A DNA stretch of 64,000 bases, taken from assembly GCF_902859645.1 (NCBI RefSeq), contig NZ_CADIJR010000005.1, positions 93,442 to 157,441 on the forward strand, read 5' to 3'. This stretch comes from Achromobacter insuavis. Lineage in GTDB: Bacteria; Pseudomonadota; Gammaproteobacteria; Burkholderiales; Burkholderiaceae_B. Positions 53,611 through 61,859 of the stretch are shown here, piece by piece. Every line of letters starts with the position of its first letter. The first letter of the stretch is position 1. A model generated the notes under the pieces. The model was not told the origin of the DNA, did not search any database, and saw only the letters and a program-made list of their open reading frames with translations. Position numbers and translations under genes: made by a program.

Positions 53611-55338
53611 TCAGCGCGCCGCGTCGGCCCGGGCCCAGGCCGGCAGGTCCGCCCGCGCCTGCCGCAGGAAGGCGGTGGCGGTGATGACGTCGGCGTCGTT
53701 GCGGCGGTCCTCGGTCATGGCCGGCACCTGCTGGCGGAAATCCCGCCACAGGCTGGCGGTGCCCTGCCCCAGCGCCGCCGCCGGGCCTTGCGGATAGCGC
53801 AGGTCGACCGCCTGGGCGCCGTGCATCAGTTCCACCGCCAGCAGCCGGGTCAGGGCCGCGATCTGGCCGGTCACGCGCAACCCGGTCAGCGGCGCATTGG
53901 TGCCGACGTCCTCGATATTGCCGGCCTGCGGCTGCACGTCGGTCACGACCGGCCCGGCCAGGGCGCGCACGTCCGCCGCCAGCGACGACACCGTCTTCTG
54001 GATCGGGCCGTAGCCGATGGCGCCATTGCCCGGACTGAGAAAGCGCGGCAACCGCGTGAAGGCCGGGTCCGTCAGACGCAAGGTGCGTTGCGCCGACAGT
54101 TGCGCCACCTGCGACAGCGCCACGCCGGCGCCTTGCAGCGGCAGCACCCAGGCGCTGGGATCGAACCCGGCGCTGGGCATGACGGCGCCACGCACCGGAC
54201 CCTCGGTCACGTAGTACTGGATTTCATAGTCGGGCGCGCCGGCCGCCGGCGCGGCGTCCAGCACCACCGTCGGGTTGTCGTCGGAACTGTTGATCTGCAC
54301 CTGCAGCTGCCGGTCCAGCAGCGCCAGCAGGTCGCGCGCCGCGCCGTGCACCTGGCTCACCGTGCGAAAACTCAGCGGGTCCTGCAAGGGCCGCTGCGGA
54401 TCGCGCTTCCACAACGCGCTGCCGCGCAGCAGGCCCAGCATGCGCTCGGCGGTCTGGCGCTGGCCGGCGTAAGGCCGTTGCGATTGCGCGGGCGCCAGCA
54501 AGGGCGCCAGGTTGCCGTCCAGGCCTTCGAGCGACAGCGCCGCCACCGCGTCGGCCTGTGCCAGCAGCGCGCGCGCATCGTGCGCGGCCAGCACCGCCAG
54601 CGCGGCGCCATAGGCGTTCGAGCTGACCATCGACAGCGCGTCCTTGCCGAACGGACGCACCGCCACCAGGCCGGCCTCGCGCAGGGCCTGCCCGGCGCTC
54701 ATGCGATGGCCGCCGTGCCAGGCCTCGCCCTCGCCCATCATCACCAGGCCGATCTGCGGCAGGATGGTGATGTCGGCCTGGCCGACCGAGCCTTCGCCCA
54801 GCATCACCGGCGTCACGTCGCGGTTGAGAAACGCGGCGTACTGCTCCAGCACCGCCGGCTGCATGCCGGCGCCGCCAAACAGCGCCGTGTTCAGGCGGAT
54901 CAGCATGGCGGCGCGGGTCACGTCGCGCGGCGCCTCGGCGCCGTAGGCCGCGCTGTGCGAATGCAGCAGGTTGCGGTTGAACTGTTCGGACAGGCGCCGC
55001 ACCTCGGGCGAGATCTCGCCGCCCTGAAAGATGGTCTGGTCCTTGTTCAGGCCCACGCCACGGTTCAGGCCGTACACCGGCTTGTCCAGGCGCGCATAGG
55101 CCAGCAGCAAGTCGTAGGCGCGCGCCGCCCGCCGCGCCGCGGCCGGCGCGATGGCGACGGCGCAATCCTGCCGCGCCACCGCCAGCACCTGCGCCGCCGT
55201 CAGCGATTTGCCGTCCAGCGTGACGCTGCAATCGCCGGCCGCCTGCGCGGCCGCGCCCAGCAACAGTGTCGCCAGCAGCGCCATCCGGCCGCACGCGCGC
55301 GCCGCGCGTCGGTGGGTATCAACACGCAAAGACTTCAT
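53611..55338 (-). CDS. exported histidine-ammonia-lyase-like protein lacking the MIO motif
   Basis: A 575-aa protein of the HAL/PAL/TAL fold. The N-terminus is a signal peptide (MKSLRVDTHRRAARACGRMA, hydrophobic stretch, cleavage near AQA-AGD), unusual for this family. It has the substrate-loop Tyr (VYGLNRGVGLNKD, about 89), NRNLLHSHSAAYG and SSDDNPTVV. Where canonical enzymes read GSVGASGDL, this one reads GSVGQADI (about 180-187): one residue is missing and Ala-Ser-Gly, which cyclises into the MIO cofactor, is absent. MIO-dependent deamination is therefore unlikely. A good GGAGG fixes the start. It is last in the DUF917-urocanase-MFS-MBL run. Confidence 0.85.
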   Translation of the reverse strand: MKSLRVDTHRRAARACGRMALLATLLLGAAAQAAGDCSVTLDGKSLTAAQVLAVARQDCAVAIAPAAARRAARAYDLLLAYARLDKPVYGLNRGVGLNKDQTIFQGGEISPEVRRLSEQFNRNLLHSHSAAYGAEAPRDVTRAAMLIRLNTALFGGAGMQPAVLEQYAAFLNRDVTPVMLGEGSVGQADITILPQIGLVMMGEGEAWHGGHRMSAGQALREAGLVAVRPFGKDALSMVSSNAYGAALAVLAAHDARALLAQADAVAALSLEGLDGNLAPLLAPAQSQRPYAGQRQTAERMLGLLRGSALWKRDPQRPLQDPLSFRTVSQVHGAARDLLALLDRQLQVQINSSDDNPTVVLDAAPAAGAPDYEIQYYVTEGPVRGAVMPSAGFDPSAWVLPLQGAGVALSQVAQLSAQRTLRLTDPAFTRLPRFLSPGNGAIGYGPIQKTVSSLAADVRALAGPVVTDVQPQAGNIEDVGTNAPLTGLRVTGQIAALTRLLAVELMHGAQAVDLRYPQGPAAALGQGTASLWRDFRQQVPAMTEDRRNDADVITATAFLRQARADLPAWARADAAR

Positions 55339-55355
55339 CTTGCCTCCGGCGGTGC

Positions 55356-56504
55356 TTATGGTTGCTTCAAGGGAATACGCATCAAATCCTGGCCCAGCAC
55401 CACCGGACCCTTGAAGGTCTCGCGGGCATGCAGCCAATGGTCGGCCGGCGCATCGCCCGGCACCAGGTGCGACAGCACCAGCTTGCGGACGCCTGCCTGC
55501 GTCGCCGCCTCGCCGGCCTGCTGCGGCGTGGTGTGCGCCTCCAGCAGTTGCCGCGCCAGCGCCTGCTGGCGCGCGTCCCAGGGCTTGGGGCCGACGATGT
55601 GGTCGACCCAGGCGGGATCGATGGCCTCGTGCACCAGGATGTCGGCGCCGCGCGCCAGCTTGACCAGGTTGGGGCTGAGCGCGGTGTCGCCCGAGAACAC
55701 CACCGAGCCCGACGCGGTGTCGAAGCGGTAGGCGAAGTTGGGGTACACCAGCCCGTGCGGCACCAGGATCGCGCTGACCGTCACGCGCTCGTCGCGCCAG
55801 ACCTCGAAGGGTTCCATCGGCGGCGCCGGGTTGGCGTTCGGGTCTTTCACCACACCGGCCGGCACGGCGATGTCATGCGCCTGGAAAAAGCCGCGCACGT
55901 CCGGCACGCCCTCGCTGCGCACGCGGATGTTGAGGTCGGCGGCCATGCCGGCGACCACCGAGTCCACCAGGTCCACGGTGCCCGCGCCCGGGTTCTCGGC
56001 ATGGATAACCGGATCGCCCGCCAGGCCAGGCGCCAGCGGCGGCAGCGCGCCGCGGCGTCCCGGCCCGTAGATCTGCAACGACGCCTTGGCGCGGCGGCGC
56101 GCGCTGGGGTCGTACATCAGCAGGCTGGCCAGGTCGATGATGTGGTCGGTGTGCAGGTGCGTCAGGAACACGGCCTGCTCGGCGCCGGGCTTGATGCCGG
56201 CGCGGCGCAGTTGCCGGTAGGCGCCCGAGCCCAGGTCGACGAGGTAGGCCTTGCCGTCCACCACCAGCGCCGACGAGATGCCGTGGGGCGCGTCGTTGCC
56301 GTACCAGGTCGGCCCGCCGGCCACGCCCAGCAGCACCAGTTCGGCGCCCTGCCCCGCTTGCGCGGCTGGCGCGGCCAGCATCGCCGCCACGCCCAGCGCC
56401 GCGGCGGCGCGACCCAGCCAGCGGCGCAGGCCGCCGACGGCCGAACGGCGCGCCGGCAAGCCTGCATGCGCCACGTTCACGAACCGCTTGCCGGCCTCAG
56501 ACAT
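55356..56504 (-). CDS. exported MBL-fold metallo-hydrolase
   Basis: A 382-aa protein with a twin-Arg-containing leader (RRWLGRAAAALGVAAMLAAP, cleavage near AQA-GQG), so it is exported, perhaps by Tat. The metallo-beta-lactamase metal motif is THLHTDHIIDLASL (about 112-125), with FSGDTALSPNLVKLA and VLSHLVPGD further on. It belongs to the RNase Z/arylsulfatase-like MBL group; the substrate is unknown. It starts 8 bases inside the MFS gene and ends 18 bases before the lyase-like gene, so it is co-transcribed with them. It may hydrolyse a ring or ester of the substrate of that pathway. Confidence 0.85.
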   Translation of the reverse strand: MSEAGKRFVNVAHAGLPARRSAVGGLRRWLGRAAAALGVAAMLAAPAAQAGQGAELVLLGVAGGPTWYGNDAPHGISSALVVDGKAYLVDLGSGAYRQLRRAGIKPGAEQAVFLTHLHTDHIIDLASLLMYDPSARRRAKASLQIYGPGRRGALPPLAPGLAGDPVIHAENPGAGTVDLVDSVVAGMAADLNIRVRSEGVPDVRGFFQAHDIAVPAGVVKDPNANPAPPMEPFEVWRDERVTVSAILVPHGLVYPNFAYRFDTASGSVVFSGDTALSPNLVKLARGADILVHEAIDPAWVDHIVGPKPWDARQQALARQLLEAHTTPQQAGEAATQAGVRKLVLSHLVPGDAPADHWLHARETFKGPVVLGQDLMRIPLKQP

Positions 56505-57837
56505 GGTTCTTCTGCGGCAGCACGGTCAAGGCCACCAGGGCCACCACGCAGGCGCCCATCACATACAGCGCCGGCGCGAAGGCCACGCCGGTGGTGTAGG
56601 TGATCCAGGTCAGGATGGCCGGCGCGAAGCCGCCCAGCACCGTCACCGCGGTGTTGTAGGCCAGGGACATGCCGGACGAGCGCACCGCCGTCGGGAACAC
56701 TTCCGACAGCGCCGACGGCGCGGTGCCGACGTACAGCGCCACCAGCAGGCAGAACGACGACTGCACCACGATCAGCGCGAACTGCGTGTGGTTGGCCTGC
56801 AGCCACATCATCAGCGGATACACCGCGATCAGCAGCAGCAGCGCCGACGCGCGCAGCACGGTGCGGCGGCCGTAGCGGTCGGACAGCGTGCCCGAGAAGA
56901 AGCAGCCGCCGATCAGGAACAGGTTGCCCACCAAGGCGCCCAGGAAGGCCTGCGAGCTGGTGAAGCCCATGCTCTTCTGCACATAGATCGGCATGAAGAT
57001 GATCAGCGCGTACGGCCCGATGGCCCACAGCACCGACATGCACAGACCGGTGAACAGCTCGCGCGGATAGTCGCGCAGCACGCTCAAGAGCGGCGCCTTG
57101 GCGGGCTTGCCGCTGGCGGCCTGGCGCTGCTGTTCCTCGCGGAAATGCGGCGTCTCGTCGAGCGCGCGGCGCATCCACAGCCCCACCGGCGCGATCGACA
57201 GGCCGACGATGAACGGAATGCGCCAGCCCCATTCGCCCACCTGGTCTTCGGTCAGCAGCGTGGTCACCAGCGTGGCGACCAGCGCGCCCAGCAGGTTGGA
57301 GATGCCCATGCTGGCCTGCAGCCACGAGGCGTACTGGCCGCGCTTGCCGGCCGGCGCGTGCTCGACCAGGAAGGCGGTGGCGCCGCCCACTTCGCCGCCG
57401 GCCGAGAAGCCCTGCAGCATGCGGCCGCACACGATCAGCAGCGGCGCGCCCACGCCGATGGCGGCGTACGGCGGCGCGATGGCGATGAGCAGCGTGCCCA
57501 GCGCCATCAGCATGATGGTCAGCGTCAGCGCCGCCTTGCGGCCGGCGCGGTCGCCATACGCGCCCAGCATCAGCGCGCCCAGCGGCCGCACCACGAAGCC
57601 CAGCCCGAAGGCCAGGAACGAGGCCATCAGCTGCACCGTCGGATCTTCGTTGTGGAAGAAGTTCTGCCCGATATACACCGCGAACAGCGCGTAGACCGAA
57701 AAGTCGTACCACTCCAGGGCGTTGCCGATCGAAGCGGCGATGACCGCCTTCTTGGCGCCCTTGTGCTCATCGGCGCCTGCGTGGGCGGCATTGCCCCCCA
57801 CCATCCCCGCGCCCGGGTTGATTGCGATGTTTTTCAT
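56497..57837 (-). CDS. MHS-family MFS transporter
   Basis: A 446-aa protein with twelve helices and metabolite:H+ symporter motifs: IGNALEWYDFSVYALFAVYI, FGLGFVVRPLGALMLGAYGD, RAGRKAALTLTIMLM and GRMLQGFSAGGEVGG. This group carries organic acids, betaines and similar small ions (ProP, ShiA, CitA). In this cluster it would import the pathway's substrate or the product of the periplasmic lyase. It overlaps the MBL gene by 8 bases and follows the urocanase-like gene by 50 bases. Confidence 0.93.
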   Translation of the reverse strand: MKNIAINPGAGMVGGNAAHAGADEHKGAKKAVIAASIGNALEWYDFSVYALFAVYIGQNFFHNEDPTVQLMASFLAFGLGFVVRPLGALMLGAYGDRAGRKAALTLTIMLMALGTLLIAIAPPYAAIGVGAPLLIVCGRMLQGFSAGGEVGGATAFLVEHAPAGKRGQYASWLQASMGISNLLGALVATLVTTLLTEDQVGEWGWRIPFIVGLSIAPVGLWMRRALDETPHFREEQQRQAASGKPAKAPLLSVLRDYPRELFTGLCMSVLWAIGPYALIIFMPIYVQKSMGFTSSQAFLGALVGNLFLIGGCFFSGTLSDRYGRRTVLRASALLLLIAVYPLMMWLQANHTQFALIVVQSSFCLLVALYVGTAPSALSEVFPTAVRSSGMSLAYNTAVTVLGGFAPAILTWITYTTGVAFAPALYVMGACVVALVALTVLPQKNHV

Positions 57838-57887
57838 TGACGTTCCCGTTGATTCGCCCCGTGTCCGGGGCTGTTATGTCCTGCCGT

Positions 57888-59543
57888 TCAAACCCGCGCC
57901 GCCATCGTGTCGATGCGGTCGATACCCTTCTTTCCGACTTCGTCCAGCGCTTCTTCGTAGCCGGCGTCGGCATAGCGCAGTACGCCGCTGGCGGTGTCGT
58001 TGGTCAGCGACAGCGACAGGCGCTGCGCCGCCGCGTCGGTGCCGTCCGCCACCACCGTCACGCCGGCGCTGGTCATGTAGCCGCTGTAGCCGCCGCCGCC
58101 CGAATGGATCGCCACCAGGTCGGCGCTGGACGAACAGTTGATCATCGCGTTCAGCAGCGGCCAGTCGGCGATGGCGTCGGAGCCGTCGCGCATGTTCTCG
58201 GTCATGATGTTCGGATGCGCCATGGCGCCGGCGTCCAGGTGGTCGCGGGTGAACGCCACCGGCGCGGCCAGAATGCCCTCGCGCACCATGCGGTTCACTT
58301 CCAGCGCCAGTTCCGTGCGCTCGCCGTGGCCGAGCCAGGCGATGCGCGCGGGCAGGCCCTCGAACGGCACCGACTCGCGCGCCAGCCGGATCCAGTTGGA
58401 CACGATCAGGTTGTCGGGGAAGCGCCGCAGCAGGAAGTCGTCGATCTTGCGGATGTCCTCGGGATCGTTGGACAGCGCGATCCAGCGGAACGGGCCGATG
58501 GCGCGCGCGAACAACGGGCGCAGGAAGGCCTCGGTGAAGACGGGGATCTCGAAGGCGCGCTCGACGCCGCCTTGCTTCGCATGGGTGCGGATCAGGTTGC
58601 CGTTGTCGAACACCACCGCGCCGCGGTCCTTAAAACCCAGCATCGCGGTGACGTGGCGCACGATCGAGCGGCGGCTGGCGTCCATCAGGCCTGCCATGTC
58701 CTCGCGGCGCATGCGCGCGACCTGCTCCAGCGTGTGGCCGGCGGGCACGTAGCCGTAGACCAGGTCATGCGCCGAGGTCTGGTCGGTGACGATGTCGGGC
58801 ACGATGCCGCGCGCCAGGATCTCGGGATACACGTCGGCGGCGTTGCCGAGCAGGCCCACCGACAGCGGGCGGCGCGCCGCCTGCGCGTCGCGGATCAGCG
58901 CCAGCGCCTCGTCCAGCGTGTCGGCGCGGCATTCCAGGAAGCCGGCCTTGATGCGTTTCTCGATGCGTTCCGAATCGATCTCGACCGTCAGGATGGCGGC
59001 GTTGGCCATGCGGCCCGCCAGCGGCTGGGCGCCGCCCATGCCGCCCATGCCCGCGGTCAGGATGAAGCGGCCGCGCAGGTCGTTGTCGAAATGGCGCTCG
59101 GCGATGCGCGAGAAGATCTCGTAAGTGCCCTGGATCACGCCCTGCGAGCCGATGTACTGCCAGTCGCCGGCGGTCAGGCCGCCCCAGCAGATCAGGTTGT
59201 CGTCCTGCATGCGGTAGAAATTCTCGGCATGCGCCCACTGCCCCACCATGTTGCAGTTGGCCATGATCACGATCGGCGCCTGCGGATGGGTGCGCAGCAC
59301 GCCGATGGGCTTGCCGGACTGCACGATCAGGGTCTGGTCCTCTTCCAGCGTCATCAGCGCGCGCACGATGGCGTCGTGCGACGGCCAGTCGCGCGCGGCG
59401 CGGCCCAGCGCCGCGTAGACCACCAGGTTGGCGGGGTCCTCGCCCACCGCCAGCACGTTCTCCAGGAGGCGCAGCAGCGCTTCCTGGCGCCAGCCCTTGC
59501 AACGCAGCGTGGTGCCGCCCGGCACCTTGAATTCACGTTTCAT
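57888..59543 (-). CDS. urocanase-family protein lacking the signature Cys
   Basis: A 551-aa protein clearly of the HutU fold (MKREFKVPGGTTLRCKGWRQ, CWGGLTAGDWQYIGSQGVIQ, AGMGGMGGAQPLAG, RDHLDAGAMAHPNIMTENM, LLNAMINCSSSADLVAIH). The urocanase signature normally reads F-Q-G-L-P-x-R-I-C-W; here it is FEGLPARIAWLG (about 395-406), so the Cys is Ala and Gln is Glu. The HHGGGVGMG stretch is replaced by HSGGGGYSG (about 483). It is NAD-dependent by family, but its substrate is probably an altered urocanate such as thiourocanate. It lies 10 bases downstream of DUF917. Confidence 0.85.
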   Translation of the reverse strand: MKREFKVPGGTTLRCKGWRQEALLRLLENVLAVGEDPANLVVYAALGRAARDWPSHDAIVRALMTLEEDQTLIVQSGKPIGVLRTHPQAPIVIMANCNMVGQWAHAENFYRMQDDNLICWGGLTAGDWQYIGSQGVIQGTYEIFSRIAERHFDNDLRGRFILTAGMGGMGGAQPLAGRMANAAILTVEIDSERIEKRIKAGFLECRADTLDEALALIRDAQAARRPLSVGLLGNAADVYPEILARGIVPDIVTDQTSAHDLVYGYVPAGHTLEQVARMRREDMAGLMDASRRSIVRHVTAMLGFKDRGAVVFDNGNLIRTHAKQGGVERAFEIPVFTEAFLRPLFARAIGPFRWIALSNDPEDIRKIDDFLLRRFPDNLIVSNWIRLARESVPFEGLPARIAWLGHGERTELALEVNRMVREGILAAPVAFTRDHLDAGAMAHPNIMTENMRDGSDAIADWPLLNAMINCSSSADLVAIHSGGGGYSGYMTSAGVTVVADGTDAAAQRLSLSLTNDTASGVLRYADAGYEEALDEVGKKGIDRIDTMAARV

Positions 59544-59553
59544 CAGCGCCCCC

Positions 59554-60645
59554 TCAGCGACCCAGCGCGTAGCCGGTGAAGTCCATGCCCAGCGCCTTCT
59601 CGACGATCGGATAGACCGAGGCGTCGGTGACGCTGGAGGACAGCGGGATGTGCTGCTTGGACACGTGCAGGATGGACACCTGCAGGCCCTCGCGCAACTT
59701 GCCGGCGCTGACCGGATTGCCGTCGGCGTCCAGCGTGGTGATGACGTCCGGATAGCAGGCGATGCGCTCGCCCTGCGCGTCGGTCACGGCCATGTGCTCG
59801 TTCATGACGTGGATGACGCGCTTGCCCGCGCCCTCGCCGATCTCGACCGTGCCGATGTCGAAGGCTTCCTCGGTGTACTTGAGCGTGTTGCGCACCACTT
59901 TGCCGGAACCGATGATCTCGCCCTGCGTGGCCTTGCAGATGGCGTCGATCACGGCGCTGCCGCCCTTGGGCTGCGCCGCCAGGATGGCTTCGCCCAGCGC
60001 CAGCGCGCGGCTGATGCCGCCCAGCGCGGCGTGGCGCCGCACGTACGAGGCGCGGATCGGATTGCGGCAGCTGGCGATGAAGCCGCCGGCCATGTCGGCG
60101 GCCTTGCGCAGCACCGGCGATACCTTGCCGGTGGCGCCGTGCACGGTCAGTTCCATATAGGCGTTGTTGGCGCGGTTGCCGCCCACGGCGCACTGGATCA
60201 TCGGCTCGGGGCTGCCGGCCAGGCCCAGCGAGCCCATGTCGCCGGTGGGATGGGCGCGGATGTCGCCCACCGCGTCCACCACCTTGGTGCCCAGCACCGC
60301 CGACGGCAGCCAGCCGTTGAGCGTGCTGGACATGCCGTTCTGGCCGATGATGAGGCCATACAGGCGCTCGCCCAGCGCATCCTGCAGGCGCTCGGCCGCC
60401 TTGACGTAGTCGATGCCCAGCATCTGCCAGTCGGTCAGGCCGCCGGGCGCGCCGATGGCGGCGGCGGTGGCGATCCAGGCGTCATCGGGCACTTCGTCCA
60501 TCGACACCAGTTCGGGCCGGCCGATGGTCACGGCCAGCGATCCCAGTTCGCGGCCATGCTCGGCCCAGCCGCCCCCGCCACAGGCAAACACCGAACCGCC
60601 CCTGACCGCGGCCTCGACATCCTGCATCGTCAAGATTCTTCCCAT
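59554..60645 (-). CDS. DUF917 domain protein
   Basis: A 363-aa cytosolic protein starting MGRILTMQDVEAAVRGGSVF, with the Gly-rich CGGGG (residues 22-26), LDADGNPVSAGKLREG and a C-terminal LGMDFTGYALGR. DUF917 proteins are metal-type hydrolase-like proteins often encoded beside hydantoinases. In ergothioneine breakdown a desulfhydrase acts between the hydratase and the hydantoinase; this gene is the best candidate for that ring-processing step. It is first of the minus-strand operon and starts near an operator dyad at 60764. GGAAGGG supports its start. Confidence 0.85.
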   Translation of the reverse strand: MGRILTMQDVEAAVRGGSVFACGGGGWAEHGRELGSLAVTIGRPELVSMDEVPDDAWIATAAAIGAPGGLTDWQMLGIDYVKAAERLQDALGERLYGLIIGQNGMSSTLNGWLPSAVLGTKVVDAVGDIRAHPTGDMGSLGLAGSPEPMIQCAVGGNRANNAYMELTVHGATGKVSPVLRKAADMAGGFIASCRNPIRASYVRRHAALGGISRALALGEAILAAQPKGGSAVIDAICKATQGEIIGSGKVVRNTLKYTEEAFDIGTVEIGEGAGKRVIHVMNEHMAVTDAQGERIACYPDVITTLDADGNPVSAGKLREGLQVSILHVSKQHIPLSSSVTDASVYPIVEKALGMDFTGYALGR

Positions 60646-60763
60646 TGCTGCGCCCTTCCTTTCCCGATTGCGTTTAGCGGCTCCAACGGCATGCGCGCTG
60701 GATAGACGAGGGCATCATAGGAACCAATCCCGTTAATGTCGTATTACCTTTTATGCCTTGTTC

Positions 60764-60778
60764 ATAACATTGGGTTAA
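60764..60778. promoter_or_regulatory. TTAAC-N5-GTTAA-like dyad upstream of the DUF917 operon
   Basis: ATAACATTGGGTTAA: half-sites (T/A)TAAC and GTTAA with a 5-base spacer. It matches the dyad at 61763-61777 in the promoter of the LysR and hydantoinase genes. It lies about 120 bases upstream of the DUF917 start and 84 bases past the LysR stop. Confidence 0.6.
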
Positions 60779-60861
60779 TAGCGGGGTGCGCCCCGAGAGA
60801 GGGGCAATCCGGGGGCAGAACGGACCTAGGGATATCCCCAGGCGCCGGCGGGGGGAAAAGA

Positions 60862-61758
60862 TCAGGCGCCGGCGGGCTGGTCCAGCGTCACCAGCACGTC
60901 GATGAAGGCCTGCGCCAGGCGCGACAGCGGCTGCAATTGCAGGTGGAACACATTGACCGGCGCGTTGACCGTATCGGCGATCGGCACCGTCACCACGTCC
61001 GACCAGATCGGGCCGGCCACGGTGATCTCGTCCACCAGCGCCACGCCGGCGCCGGCCTGCACCAGGGCGCAGGCCACGTGCGCCTGCTGCACCTCGATGC
61101 GCGGCTCGGGCTGCGCGTCCTCGGCGCCGAACAGCTTGTGCACCAGCATGCCGAAGGGAATGTCGGCGCTGTAGCCGATCAGCGGCTCGCGCGCCAGCTC
61201 GGCGGCGGTGACCTGGCGGCGTCCGGCCAGCGGATGGCCGGCGGGCAGCACCGCCACGATGCGGTTCTCGTACAGCGGCCGGGTCGCCAGGCTGGGATGG
61301 TTCACCGGCATGTAGGCCACGCCCAGTTCGACCTGCTGGGTCAGCAGCGACTGCTCCATCACCGCCGGGATCAGCGTCTGCAGCACGATGCGGATTTCCG
61401 GGTGTAGTTGACGAAAGCGGGCGATGGCGCGCGGCAGCAGCGACTGGCCCAGGCTCGGGCTACAGGACAGGCGCAACTGGCCCTCGCGGTTCTCCGCCAG
61501 GTTGTCGGCCACCTCGTTGACGCGCTGCACGTTCTGGTAGAGCGCGGTCACTTCGACGAACAGCCGCCGCGCTTCCGGCGTGGGGTAGAGCCGCCCCTTG
61601 ATGCGCTCGAACAGCATCAGGCCCAGGCGCTGCTCGGTGTAGGCGATCAGCCGGCTGACGGCGGGTTGCGACACGAACAGCAGCTTGGAGGCGCCGCTGA
61701 TCGAGCCGCTCAACATGATGGCGCGGAAGACCTCGATCTGGCGCAGATTCAATTTCAT
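60862..61758 (-). CDS. LysR-family regulator between the two arms of the cluster
   Basis: A 298-aa protein with the HTH MKLNLRQIEVFRAIMLSGSI, SGASKLLFVSQPAVSRLIAY and an effector domain (GQLRLSCSPSLGQSLLPRAI, ELGVAYMPVNHPSLATRPL). The ATG is at the edge of an operator region. It is divergent from the hydantoinase gene and lies 216 bases beyond the DUF917 start, so it can control both arms. The two similar dyads support that. The effector is probably a pathway substrate or intermediate. Confidence 0.92.
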   Translation of the reverse strand: MKLNLRQIEVFRAIMLSGSISGASKLLFVSQPAVSRLIAYTEQRLGLMLFERIKGRLYPTPEARRLFVEVTALYQNVQRVNEVADNLAENREGQLRLSCSPSLGQSLLPRAIARFRQLHPEIRIVLQTLIPAVMEQSLLTQQVELGVAYMPVNHPSLATRPLYENRIVAVLPAGHPLAGRRQVTAAELAREPLIGYSADIPFGMLVHKLFGAEDAQPEPRIEVQQAHVACALVQAGAGVALVDEITVAGPIWSDVVTVPIADTVNAPVNVFHLQLQPLSRLAQAFIDVLVTLDQPAGA

Positions 61759-61799
61759 ATGCTTAACCTGATGTTAATTCCCATGCACATATAAGCATA
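61758..61799. promoter_or_regulatory. LysR operator region: two nested inverted repeats
   Basis: TTAACCTGATGTTAA (61763-61777) is a T-N11-A dyad of the LysR type. A second pair, TATGCTTA (61758-61765) and TAAGCATA (61792-61799), surrounds it. Both lie between the LysR ATG and the hydantoinase start. Confidence 0.65.
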
Positions 61800-61859
61800 A
61801 GACGTTTTGAATCGTGCTTACTACACTGCCCTTCAGTTCTTCATTGGATGGAAGTGGTC

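Noticed and set aside
53611-55338. Canonical histidine ammonia-lyase (hutH) with urocanase as a hut operon
   Set aside because: The MIO triad, the urocanase signature Cys and the other hut genes (hutI, hutG/F) are missing, and the lyase is exported.
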